DNA of 64,000 nt from NCBI GenBank assembly GCA_905235815.1, contig CAJOMT010000001.1:1-64000 (forward strand), given 5' to 3'. Below the pieces are notes generated by a model. The model was given only the letters and a program-made list of their open reading frames with translations. It made no database searches and had not been told where the DNA came from. The position numbers and the translations under genes were made by a program. Position 1 is the first letter of the stretch; every line of letters starts with the position of its first letter. Below are positions 51,937 through 60,988 of this stretch, one piece after another. This DNA is from an uncultured Clostridia bacterium (GTDB taxonomy: Bacteria > Bacillota > Clostridia > Christensenellales > Borkfalkiaceae).

Positions 51937-53541
51937 ATGGGTAAATTCGGCGCAATGCTCGACATGTCTCGAAATGCGGTAATGAAACCGCAAAAAGTAA
52001 AAGAATACATAAAAATTCTTAAATCTTTCGGTTATAATTCTATACAGTTATATACCGAAGACACGTACGAAATCGAGGGCGAACCGTATTTCGGTTATTT
52101 ACGTGGCAGATATTCGATTGCCGAACTCAAAGATATAGTTGATTATGCAGAGAGTTTGGATATGGAAGTTATACCTTGTATTCAGACGCTTGCGCATTTA
52201 AACCAGATGTTTAAATGGGGCGTATACCGAGAAATAAATGATTGCGAAGACATTTTGCTTATCGACGATGAAAGGACTTATGAGTTGATAGATAAAATGT
52301 TTTCGACGTTAAGAAAATGTTTTAAATCCGAGTATGTCCACATAGGTATGGACGAGGCGCACAACGTAGGCTTGGGTAAATTTCTCGACAAAAACGGATA
52401 TCAGAACCGATTTGAAATTTTAAACAGACATTTAGGACGGGTTATAGCCATTGCCGAAAAATACAATTTCAAGCCGTTTATGTGGTCGGATATGTATTTC
52501 CGTTTGGCAAATCACGGCGAATATTATCTTGAAAATCCCGAATTTCCGGAAGGGGCAAAGAGCAGCTTACCTCAAAACATAGCGCTTTGCTATTGGGATT
52601 ATTATCATGACGATGAAAATTTTTACGCCAAAATGATGCGTGCGCATAAAGCGACGGGCAAAGAGATATGGTTTGCCGGCGGAGTGAATACGTGGTACGG
52701 TTTTGCAAGCGGCAACACGCTGGCGCTCAAAAATATGATACCGGCAATGAATGCGGCGAAAAAAGAGGGAATAGAGAACATATTTATGACTTTATGGGGA
52801 GATAACGGCAAGGAGTGCTCTTATTTTTCCGCATTGCCGTCATTGTATGCTATTAAACGCGTGTATGACGGTGAAACTGATATGGATAAAATCAAGCGCG
52901 AATTTTCGGAAATTACGGGAGAGAGTTTTGATGCGCTTTTAGCGCTCGATTCCCCGAACTTCGTGTCCGGAAATGATAATTCTGCGAAGGGAATATGTAA
53001 ATACGCTTTGTATTCCGATCCGTTTTGCGGTTTTTTGGATACCTGTTTAACAGAAGGCGAGGGCGAAAAGTATAAAGATATAGCAAGGGAATTAAACGCT
53101 TATGCTTTGGAAAGTAAAAATTACGGCTATATTTTCGAAAGTTTAAGCGCATTATGCGAAACCTTGTCTATCAAGTACGATTTAGGACAAAGGACGAGAA
53201 CGGCTTATGCTTCCAAAGATAAAGAGGCGTTGAAAAATTTGCTGCCCGATTACGACCGTGCCGTAAATTTGACTGAAAAGTTCTATGAAAAATTCAGAAC
53301 GCTTTGGTATACCGAAAATAAGCCCAACGGGTTTGAGATTCAGGATATAAGACTTGGCGGACTGATACAGAGGCTTAAATCTTGTAAGATGGCTTTGCAA
53401 GATTATATTTCGGGTAAGTTGGAAACTCTTGCCGAATTGGACGAGCCGCTTTTGGACTATTACGGTAACGGAGAGAAATTCACGAAAAACCCTGTAATGT
53501 ACAATGGTTGGAGTTCAAACGTAAGTCCAAACAAAGTATAA
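51937..53541 (+). CDS. GH20-like beta-N-acetylhexosaminidase, no signal peptide
   Basis: SFGYNSIQLYTEDTYEI, VIPCIQTLAHLNQMFKW, YVHIGMDEAHNVGLG (Asp-Glu pair). Start moved to ATG 51937 after AGGGAGGT. Confidence 0.75.
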   Translation: MGKFGAMLDMSRNAVMKPQKVKEYIKILKSFGYNSIQLYTEDTYEIEGEPYFGYLRGRYSIAELKDIVDYAESLDMEVIPCIQTLAHLNQMFKWGVYREINDCEDILLIDDERTYELIDKMFSTLRKCFKSEYVHIGMDEAHNVGLGKFLDKNGYQNRFEILNRHLGRVIAIAEKYNFKPFMWSDMYFRLANHGEYYLENPEFPEGAKSSLPQNIALCYWDYYHDDENFYAKMMRAHKATGKEIWFAGGVNTWYGFASGNTLALKNMIPAMNAAKKEGIENIFMTLWGDNGKECSYFSALPSLYAIKRVYDGETDMDKIKREFSEITGESFDALLALDSPNFVSGNDNSAKGICKYALYSDPFCGFLDTCLTEGEGEKYKDIARELNAYALESKNYGYIFESLSALCETLSIKYDLGQRTRTAYASKDKEALKNLLPDYDRAVNLTEKFYEKFRTLWYTENKPNGFEIQDIRLGGLIQRLKSCKMALQDYISGKLETLAELDEPLLDYYGNGEKFTKNPVMYNGWSSNVSPNKV

Positions 53542-53555
53542 TTCACCAAACTATA

Positions 53556-53590
53556 AAAAAAGTTATAGTGCGTCGCACTATAACTTTTTT
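53556..53590. terminator. Bidirectional intrinsic terminator
   Basis: AAAAAAGTTATAGTGC-GTC-GCACTATAACTTTTTT between convergent genes. Confidence 0.85.
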
Positions 53591-53604
53591 ATTTCGGTTT
53601 TTAA

Positions 53605-54963
53605 TCAATAAATGCCTTCGGCTATCATTGCGTCGGCAACCTTCTTAAATCCTGCAAGGTTTGCGCCGACAACCAAATCGTAAGGTAAATCGTATTCAGT
53701 CAAAGCGTTTTCTATCTGCAAATAGATATTGTGCATAATATCTTTTAATTTACCGTCCACTTCTTCGGCGGTCCAGGTCAAGCGCTCGCTGTTTTGAGTC
53801 ATTTCGAGTCCCGAAGTCGCAACGCCGCCGGCGTTTGCCGCTTTGCTCGGACAGATGATAACGCCGTGTTCTTTTAAGTATTCCATCGCTTCGAGAGTCG
53901 TGGGCATATTTGACACTTCGTTGATGAATTTTACTTTGCATTCGACTATCTTTTTAGCGTCGTCGAGCGTTATTTCGTTCTGCGTAGCGCACGGCATATA
54001 AATATCCGCCTTAACGTTTCCCCAAGGCTTTTCGCCCTCATGGAACGGGAGACCGTATTTGTCGGCGTAATCTTTAATTTTGCCTGTCGTACTCGAACGC
54101 ATTTTAAGGAGATAGTCTATTTTTTCACCGCTAACGCCGTCCGGATCGTAGACGTAACCTTGCGAACCGGAGATAGAAACGACTTTGCCGCCGAGTTCGT
54201 TGATTTTAATGCAGGCGCCCCAAGTTACGTTTCCGTAGCCGGAGAGGGCAAAGGTCTTGCCTTTTATATCTTCGCCGAAGTGTTTCAAAACGTCCTCTAA
54301 AAAGTAAACTGCGCCAAAGCCGGTCGCTTCGGGACGGATAAGACTTCCGCCGAACGCCATTCCCTTGCCGGTCAAAACGCCGTTTTCGTATTGTCCTCTT
54401 ATTTTCTTATATTGTCCGAACAAATAGCCTATTTCTCTGCCGCCGACGCCGATATCTCCGGCGGGAACGTCGAGGTTGGGGCCGATATGCCGATATAGTT
54501 CATTCATAAAGCTTTGGCAGAATCTCATTATTTCCATATCGGTTTTTCTGGCGGGGTTAAAATCCGAGCCGCCTTTAGCGCCGCCCATAGGTAAACTCGT
54601 AAGACTGTTTTTAAAAGTCTGTTCAAAGCCCAAAAATTTCAAGATACTTTGGTTGACGGTCGGGTGAAACCTGAGTCCGCCTTTATACGGTCCGATAGCA
54701 TTGTTGAATTGAACTCTGTAACCTCGGTTGACTTGATAATTGCCGTTGGCGTCCTCCCAAACGACTCTGAAACTTATGATCCTATCCGGCTCAACCATTC
54801 TTTCGAGTATGCAATTTTTGCGAAGCAAAACCTCGTTTTTGTCGACTGCAGGCTCTAAGGAAGTCAAAACTTCGGTTACGGCTTGAACGAATTCGGGTTC
54901 GTTGGGATTTTTTTGTTTAACGGAATTTATAACTTCCGCAATGTATGAGTTTTTGATTTGCAT
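53605..54963 (-). CDS. gdhA: Glutamate dehydrogenase
   Basis: YKGGLRFHPTVNQSILKFLGFEQTFKNSLTSLPMGGAKGGSDFNP, DVPAGDIGVGGREIGYLFGQYK. Confidence 0.97.
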   Translation of the reverse strand: MQIKNSYIAEVINSVKQKNPNEPEFVQAVTEVLTSLEPAVDKNEVLLRKNCILERMVEPDRIISFRVVWEDANGNYQVNRGYRVQFNNAIGPYKGGLRFHPTVNQSILKFLGFEQTFKNSLTSLPMGGAKGGSDFNPARKTDMEIMRFCQSFMNELYRHIGPNLDVPAGDIGVGGREIGYLFGQYKKIRGQYENGVLTGKGMAFGGSLIRPEATGFGAVYFLEDVLKHFGEDIKGKTFALSGYGNVTWGACIKINELGGKVVSISGSQGYVYDPDGVSGEKIDYLLKMRSSTTGKIKDYADKYGLPFHEGEKPWGNVKADIYMPCATQNEITLDDAKKIVECKVKFINEVSNMPTTLEAMEYLKEHGVIICPSKAANAGGVATSGLEMTQNSERLTWTAEEVDGKLKDIMHNIYLQIENALTEYDLPYDLVVGANLAGFKKVADAMIAEGIY

Positions 54964-55101
54964 AAGGCACCTCTATAAAAGTTTAATTTTTTACGACAAA
55001 AAGTATTATACCACATAGATTTTTAAAAATCATCTGTTTTATTTATATTTGCCTTTCATAATTTCTTATGAAAGATAAAAGCAAATTTTATACCAAAAAG
55101 A

Positions 55102-55130
55102 TTGAAAATGTGGAGAATGTATAGTATAAT
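55102..55130 (+). promoter_or_regulatory. Sigma-A promoter for the S51 peptidase gene
   Basis: TTGAAA-N17-TATAAT. Confidence 0.65.
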
Positions 55131-55156
55131 AAAAATCAGAAATCGGAGAAAGATAA

Positions 55157-55879
55157 ATGGACAGATATATAATAGCGATCGGCGGCGGCGATTTACGGCA
55201 AAAAGAAACTCTTAAAATAGACGGAGCGATAGCCTCTCTTGCGAAAAAACGTGCGGGGGAAAAGCGAGCGTATGCTTTATTTATAGGGACTGCGAGCCAC
55301 GATTCAATGCCGTACTATAATACTTTCCATAAAACTTACACGGGCGAATTGGGTTTAAAGACCGACTGCGCATTGACCGTGTACGGAGAAATGGATTACG
55401 ATAAAATAAAGGGTAAATTCGAAAAGGCGGATATGATTTACGTCGGCGGCGGAGATACCTTATATATGATTGAAAAGTGGCGAGAGTCGGGAATATACGA
55501 TTTAATAATCGACGCATATAATCGCGGAGTAATAATAAGCGGATTGTCCGCAGGCGGTATATGCTGGTTTTCGGATATGTTTACCGATAGCGAAATGGTA
55601 GATAAAAGCGGCGCTTATTCATTTGCAAAAGGAATGGGCATAGTAAAAGGCTGCGCTTGTCCTCATTATAACGAAAGAAAAACAGACCTCATTTCTTGTG
55701 AAAACACGCTGAATAATTTACCGATTTTTGCAATTGAAAACAACTCGGCAATAGTTTTAAGAAACGAACTGCTCGTCGGCAGTTTAACTTGCGGCGGCAA
55801 CGCTTTTATTCTGAATAACGAAAACGGAACCGTTTCGGAAAACATTATAAAATCAATGGATTTATCTGAATTTTTTTAA
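55157..55879 (+). CDS. Peptidase S51 (peptidase E/dipeptidase E-like)
   Basis: YIAIGGGDLR, IYVGGGDTLYMIEKWRESG, VIISGLSAGGICWF (nucleophile Ser). Confidence 0.85.
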   Translation: MDRYIIAIGGGDLRQKETLKIDGAIASLAKKRAGEKRAYALFIGTASHDSMPYYNTFHKTYTGELGLKTDCALTVYGEMDYDKIKGKFEKADMIYVGGGDTLYMIEKWRESGIYDLIIDAYNRGVIISGLSAGGICWFSDMFTDSEMVDKSGAYSFAKGMGIVKGCACPHYNERKTDLISCENTLNNLPIFAIENNSAIVLRNELLVGSLTCGGNAFILNNENGTVSENIIKSMDLSEFF

Positions 55880-56032
55880 AGTTTTATGTAACACATAATA
55901 CCGTTTTTTATACAATATTCAATGAAATTGTGTAGCGCAATAATTTTACACTTTCACAAAAAATTCACAATACTGTTTTAAAACGGTAATGCTACTATTA
56001 TATAATGGTTTTAAATTTATGGAGGAAAAGCA

Positions 56033-56713
56033 ATGAATAAAATACTTATTGTCGATGACGAGGATAAAATACGAGAGGTGCTTGCAGAGTATGCGGAATT
56101 CGAGGGTTTCGCCTCCGAGCAAGCGGCTGACGGTATGGAAGCGGTCGCCAAATGCAAAAGCGAAGATTTCGATTTGATTTTAATGGATATAATGATGCCG
56201 AAACTCGACGGCTATTCTGCGGTAAAAGAAATAAAGAAGATAAAGGATATACCCGTTATAATGTTGTCGGCGAGGGGCGAAGAATACGATAAACTGTTCG
56301 GATTTGAAATCGGTGTCGACGACTATGTGGTTAAGCCGTTTTCTCCCAAAGAGGTAATGGCGAGAATAAATGCTGTTTTAAAGAGAAATAACGGTAATAA
56401 TAAGAGCGTCGGGCAAAATAGGGGAACGCTGAAATTTGACGGTTTAGAGATCGATATGCTCGGCAGAAACGTATACGTTGACGGACAAAAGGCGGAACTT
56501 ACACCGAAAGAATACGAACTGCTGTTCTATATGGTAAACAATATCGGAATAGCGCTTTCGAGGGAAAAATTGCTTGCAGACGTTTGGGGTTATGATTTTT
56601 ACGGAGACGACAGAACGGTCGATACCCATATAAAAATGCTTAGGAGCAACCTCAAACAATATAGAAAATACATAATAACGCTCAGGGGAATGGGATATAA
56701 ATTCGAGGTATGA
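56033..56713 (+). CDS. OmpR/PhoB-family response regulator
   Basis: ILIVDDEDKIREVL, LILMDIMMPKLDGY, VKPFSPKEV; winged helix YELLFYMVNN...DDRTVDTHIKMLRSNL. Confidence 0.95.
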   Translation: MNKILIVDDEDKIREVLAEYAEFEGFASEQAADGMEAVAKCKSEDFDLILMDIMMPKLDGYSAVKEIKKIKDIPVIMLSARGEEYDKLFGFEIGVDDYVVKPFSPKEVMARINAVLKRNNGNNKSVGQNRGTLKFDGLEIDMLGRNVYVDGQKAELTPKEYELLFYMVNNIGIALSREKLLADVWGYDFYGDDRTVDTHIKMLRSNLKQYRKYIITLRGMGYKFEV

Positions 56714-58122
56714 AGAAGGGTAATTTCGGAAAACTGAAATTTAATATGTGGTTTTATTTTCTGATATTTACGGTGCTGATAATCGGACTTATATGGGTTA
56801 TACAACTCGTATTTATGGAAAATTATTACAGTAACGTAAAGACTTCGGAAATGCGGAATTACGGAGAACTTATAGACGTTGCGATAAATAACGAATCGGA
56901 TATAGAAAAACCTGCAAGAGAGTGCAGAGATAGAGGAATTTACGTCTATATATACGGTATTGAAGCAGACGGTGAAGTATACGTTTTGTATAACTCGATA
57001 GAGGATTGCGACGACTTGCTTTTGTTGGACGCAACGCAGAACCTGCTTAGGGAAAACGCAGAAGATTATATAGGCGTATATAAGAGCGGAAACTACAAAA
57101 GACGAGGGGATTTATACTACGTTTCGAAAACGGATTATAAAGGCGAGAAAGCGTATTTGATACTCACTTGTTCGCATAACGGAATGGCGGACGTATTGAG
57201 CGTAATGCACATTTTGCTGGCAGTGATTACCGTAGTGGTGCTCGTGATAAGTTTTATTTTGGCGTGGTATTTTTCGAGTAAACTGTCTAAACCCATAGAC
57301 GAGATGTCTTTAACTGCGAAGAAATGGGCGGAAGGCGATAATACTGCGGTGTTCGAGGTCGGTAATTCTTATACTGAAATAACCGAACTTGCCGACGCTT
57401 TGAACTATGCGAAAGAGGAAGTATCGAGGTCGGGCGAATTGCAGAGGGATCTGCTTGCCAACGTATCTCACGATTTAAAGACTCCGCTTACGATGATAAA
57501 GGCGTACGCCGAAATGATAAAGGATATTTCGGGAGACAATAAGGAAAAGAGAGAAAAGCATACTCAAGTTATAATCGACGAAGCGGACAGGCTGACGATG
57601 CTCGTTAACGATATACTCAATCTTTCCAAACTTCAGTCGTCGGTAGACGATTTGACGATGACCGAAATAAATTTGTCCGAACTTACCGAGCGTGTTATCG
57701 GCAGGTTTTCGGATTACGTAGAGAACAAAGGTTATAAGATCGAAGCGGGGATAGCGCCGGATCTTATTACGATAGCGGACGAGAAGAAAGTGGAGCAAGT
57801 AATATATAATCTTCTCGGCAACTCGATAAATTATACGGGCGAAGATATGACGGTAAAAGTTTATCTGACGGCAGAGAACGATAAAATTCTGCTTGAAATA
57901 ATCGATTCCGGAAAGGGCATAAGCGAGGAGGCAATGGATACCATTTGGGAGAGGTATTACAGGTTTTCCGAGACGAATACGAGGCCGGTTAAAGGTACGG
58001 GACTTGGGCTATCGATAGTAAAGGCTATATTGGACAATCATAAACTTGAATACGGCGTAAGGAGCAAGAAGGATTGCGGCAGTAATTTTTACGTTAAATT
58101 CAATAGGGTAAGAAATGAATAA
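56710..58122 (+). CDS. Sensor histidine kinase (HAMP, HisKA, HATPase_c)
   Basis: Two TMs; LLANVSHDLKTPLTMIKAYAEMIKD H-box; YNLLGNSINYT N-box; DSGKGISEEA, GTGLGLSIVKAI. Confidence 0.95.
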   Translation: MKKGNFGKLKFNMWFYFLIFTVLIIGLIWVIQLVFMENYYSNVKTSEMRNYGELIDVAINNESDIEKPARECRDRGIYVYIYGIEADGEVYVLYNSIEDCDDLLLLDATQNLLRENAEDYIGVYKSGNYKRRGDLYYVSKTDYKGEKAYLILTCSHNGMADVLSVMHILLAVITVVVLVISFILAWYFSSKLSKPIDEMSLTAKKWAEGDNTAVFEVGNSYTEITELADALNYAKEEVSRSGELQRDLLANVSHDLKTPLTMIKAYAEMIKDISGDNKEKREKHTQVIIDEADRLTMLVNDILNLSKLQSSVDDLTMTEINLSELTERVIGRFSDYVENKGYKIEAGIAPDLITIADEKKVEQVIYNLLGNSINYTGEDMTVKVYLTAENDKILLEIIDSGKGISEEAMDTIWERYYRFSETNTRPVKGTGLGLSIVKAILDNHKLEYGVRSKKDCGSNFYVKFNRVRNE

Positions 58123-59125
58123 CGACTATTTAAGGGTGAATTCAAAAGAGGAACAAGAGGGCGTAACCGAGGGGAAGTATGCGGCGAAAGCAGAGGTAAA
58201 AAACGAAAATTCAAACGGCAATACGACTCTTTTTTCGCTTTTTAATTTCAAGAAGGCGCATAGTAAAGATACGACGACCAACTTTTCGGTAACGGCGAAA
58301 GTGTTTTTGCCGTTCGTCTTTGCCATAAGTGCGGCGATGTTTTTGCTTCTCGTGGCGTTTGTGGTAAAGGGCGTCGAACTGCTTATTATTGCTTCGCTTA
58401 TAACTGCGGTGATAATGCCGCTTTTGTTTATGTCGTTTTTTTACGAACTGAACAGTCAGAGGAACGTTTCGGCAGTCGACATATTATGCGGATTAGTTAT
58501 AGGTATTGCGTATTTCGTACTGATTGCGGAAATTTACGAGCATACTGTATCTTATCTGAACAATATCGAGAGATTTACCGAAATTATCTTTGCCGTTATA
58601 AGCGATCTCGGCTTGTTTTTGATAAGTCTGCTGTTTGTAAGGGTACCGAAAAAAGCGAACGTTTTCGGCTCGATGCTTTTGGTTATAAGCGTATTTTCGG
58701 GCTTCGTATTTGCGAGGACAGCGATAGTCGTTATCGACTCGCTTTTTACGAGCGCACAGATAGGAACGGATAATCCGTATCCCGTGCTTGCAATAATACG
58801 TTCGGGCGAATATTTCGATAAAGTTGTATCAGACTATGTGGTTGCGCTTATAAAATTCGGTATTTACGAGTCGTTTTTGTATTTTACGTGGGCGATAATA
58901 ATCGGCGGCGTAATCGTATTGAGAATGTCTCCGGTTAAAGTTATTTACAGAGATTCTTCTCTGTATTTGCTCATCGCCTTGCAGATATTGCTGAACATAC
59001 TTCTCGTCATCGGATCGTCGCTACTATTACTCAGTATAATACTGAACGTTGCGTGCGTAGTATTGTCGCTCATAGTATCCGTCAAGGTGCTAAACTATAT
59101 AATTTCAACTAACGTTACCAAATAA
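58115..59125 (+). CDS. Hypothetical polytopic membrane protein, overlaps the histidine kinase gene by 8 nt
   Basis: 336 aa; hydrophilic N-terminus then ~7-8 TM segments; no recognised family. Confidence 0.75.
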   Translation: MNNDYLRVNSKEEQEGVTEGKYAAKAEVKNENSNGNTTLFSLFNFKKAHSKDTTTNFSVTAKVFLPFVFAISAAMFLLLVAFVVKGVELLIIASLITAVIMPLLFMSFFYELNSQRNVSAVDILCGLVIGIAYFVLIAEIYEHTVSYLNNIERFTEIIFAVISDLGLFLISLLFVRVPKKANVFGSMLLVISVFSGFVFARTAIVVIDSLFTSAQIGTDNPYPVLAIIRSGEYFDKVVSDYVVALIKFGIYESFLYFTWAIIIGGVIVLRMSPVKVIYRDSSLYLLIALQILLNILLVIGSSLLLLSIILNVACVVLSLIVSVKVLNYIISTNVTK

Positions 59126-59141
59126 GTCAATAGGGGGGCTT

Positions 59142-59912
59142 ATGTATCCGTACGAATTGTTTTGGGGAATAGATTTATACGATATATTTATGGTGATCGG
59201 AATAATATCCGCTATCATCGTGTACGATAAGTATATAGAAAAACGCAATATTCCCGCAAAAGTCAGAGATTTTTATTTGATAATAGGCGTGGTGTCGATA
59301 GTTGTCGGCATATATAGCGCAGAACTTTTTCAATCGCTGTTCAATTACATTAAAACGGGCGTTTTCGTGTGGCAAGGTTTGACGTTTTACGGCGGAATAA
59401 TCGGCGGCGTAGCGACGTTTATTATTTGTCTGTTTGCGTTCGGAAAGATATTTTTCAAAGAAAAAGAACATTTGACAAATTTCAGGCACGTCTACGAAGT
59501 TGCGCCTTGCTGTATTACGATAGCGCACGCATTCGGACGTATAGGCTGTTTGATGGCAGGTTGCTGTTACGGTGCGAAAACAGACGGTTTTCCGGGAATA
59601 TATATGCCGCAAAACGGCGGATATTTCATACCTATACAGCTTTATGAATCGTTATTTTTGTTTGCGCTTTTCATCGTGCTTTCTTATCTTTACAAAAAGA
59701 ATAACAGTTATACGTTTATCGTATATTTGATTTCTTACGGCGCATGGCGTTTTGTGATAGAGTTTTTCAGGGCAGACGAGCGTGGCGCATTTATACCGGG
59801 GCTTACCCCTGCGCAAGCGATTTCGCTTTTGGCGATAGCGGTCGGTATCGGAATGGCGATATATAAAGCAGTCAAAGATAGCGGTAACAAATCGGCTGAA
59901 AAAAATTCATAA
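59142..59912 (+). CDS. Lgt-like prolipoprotein diacylglyceryl transferase family protein
   Basis: Polytopic; FYGGIIGGV, HAFGRIGCLMAGCCYGAKTD, PIQLYESLFLF, WRFVIEFFRADERG. Confidence 0.8.
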   Translation: MYPYELFWGIDLYDIFMVIGIISAIIVYDKYIEKRNIPAKVRDFYLIIGVVSIVVGIYSAELFQSLFNYIKTGVFVWQGLTFYGGIIGGVATFIICLFAFGKIFFKEKEHLTNFRHVYEVAPCCITIAHAFGRIGCLMAGCCYGAKTDGFPGIYMPQNGGYFIPIQLYESLFLFALFIVLSYLYKKNNSYTFIVYLISYGAWRFVIEFFRADERGAFIPGLTPAQAISLLAIAVGIGMAIYKAVKDSGNKSAEKNS

Positions 59913-59928
59913 AAAATCAAAAAATGAG

Positions 59929-59967
59929 AAACGCTCTCCGAAAGTATTTGCCTTTCGGGGAGCGTTT
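59929..59967. terminator. Bidirectional intrinsic terminator
   Basis: AAACGCTCTCCGAAAG...CTTTCGGGGAGCGTTT (one G.T) between convergent genes. Confidence 0.75.
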
Positions 59968-60845
59968 TAAAGTATACTGTTTTTATATTCTCTCGGCGTC
60001 ATCGTAGTTATTCGCTTAAACGTCTTAGTAAAGTGCGGCAGAGAGTCGAAGCATAAGAGGTTCGCTATTTCTGAGAAGTTCTTGTTTTCGCGAATAAGCG
60101 TTTTGCTCTCGTCGATTTTGAGTTCCAGATAATAATTTATAATGGTTTTGTCTGTTTTTTTCTTGAAAGTTTTGCATAGCGTTGTCTTGCCGTAGTGAAG
60201 CGATTCGGAAATTTCATCGAGGCTTAATTTTTTATAAAGACTATTCTGCAAAATATTGATTATTTCATCTTCGAGAGAGTCAGAAGTTTCAACTTTTGAT
60301 ATAAAGACCGCAGAAGACGATGGTTTAGCCGTTTCGTACCTGATTATTTTAATGAGCAGTTCTTCGAGATTGTTCTTTATAACCTGCGCCCCGCCTATAC
60401 TCGGGTTGTCTTTTAAGACAAGTTGGTTTAAATTCGGATCGAAATCGGGGATAACGAACGTATTTTTCGCCTCCGTCATAATTGACGAGAGCAGAAATCT
60501 CAATTCTTCCGGCAAGGCAAAATGCTTGTCTTTAAAGTAATTCATAGTTTTAGACTTGCACTCGAAACTTATTATAAAAATGTTTGCCGGGTTAACGTTG
60601 TCGCACTTGACGCTGTGCCCGACGCTCGGCGCCAAAAATATAATTTCTCCCTTTTTCAAGTTGTACACTTTATCGTTTACGGTTACGTAGACTTCGTTTT
60701 TATCGCAATAAATAATTTCCCAGAAATTGTGTTGTTCTTCGGGGAATTCATAGTTTTTGTCGAGTTTTTGATAATGTATGGTAACGATTTTCGAAATGTT
60801 TAACAGGCTCGAAATCTTATACATATAAAAAGATTTGTTTTCCAT
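59967..60845 (-). CDS. AraC-family transcriptional regulator with N-terminal cupin-like domain
   Basis: Cupin-like N-terminus (EFPEEQHNFWEIIYCDKNEVYVTVNDKVYNLKKGEIIFLAPSVGHSV); C-terminal LSLDEISESLHYGKTTLCKTFKKKT...FSEIANLLCFDSLPHFTKTFKRITTMTPREYK. Confidence 0.92.
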   Translation of the reverse strand: MENKSFYMYKISSLLNISKIVTIHYQKLDKNYEFPEEQHNFWEIIYCDKNEVYVTVNDKVYNLKKGEIIFLAPSVGHSVKCDNVNPANIFIISFECKSKTMNYFKDKHFALPEELRFLLSSIMTEAKNTFVIPDFDPNLNQLVLKDNPSIGGAQVIKNNLEELLIKIIRYETAKPSSSAVFISKVETSDSLEDEIINILQNSLYKKLSLDEISESLHYGKTTLCKTFKKKTDKTIINYYLELKIDESKTLIRENKNFSEIANLLCFDSLPHFTKTFKRITTMTPREYKNSIL

Positions 60846-60988
60846 AACGAAATCATTATATCAAATCTTCGGCTGTTTTGCAATATATTTTAAATATTTT
60901 TTTTCGGAAATATTATATAAATTTATTGAAATATTTTCTATTCGCAAAGTAATAATAAAGGTATATAATATAGTCGGAGGGACGACAA

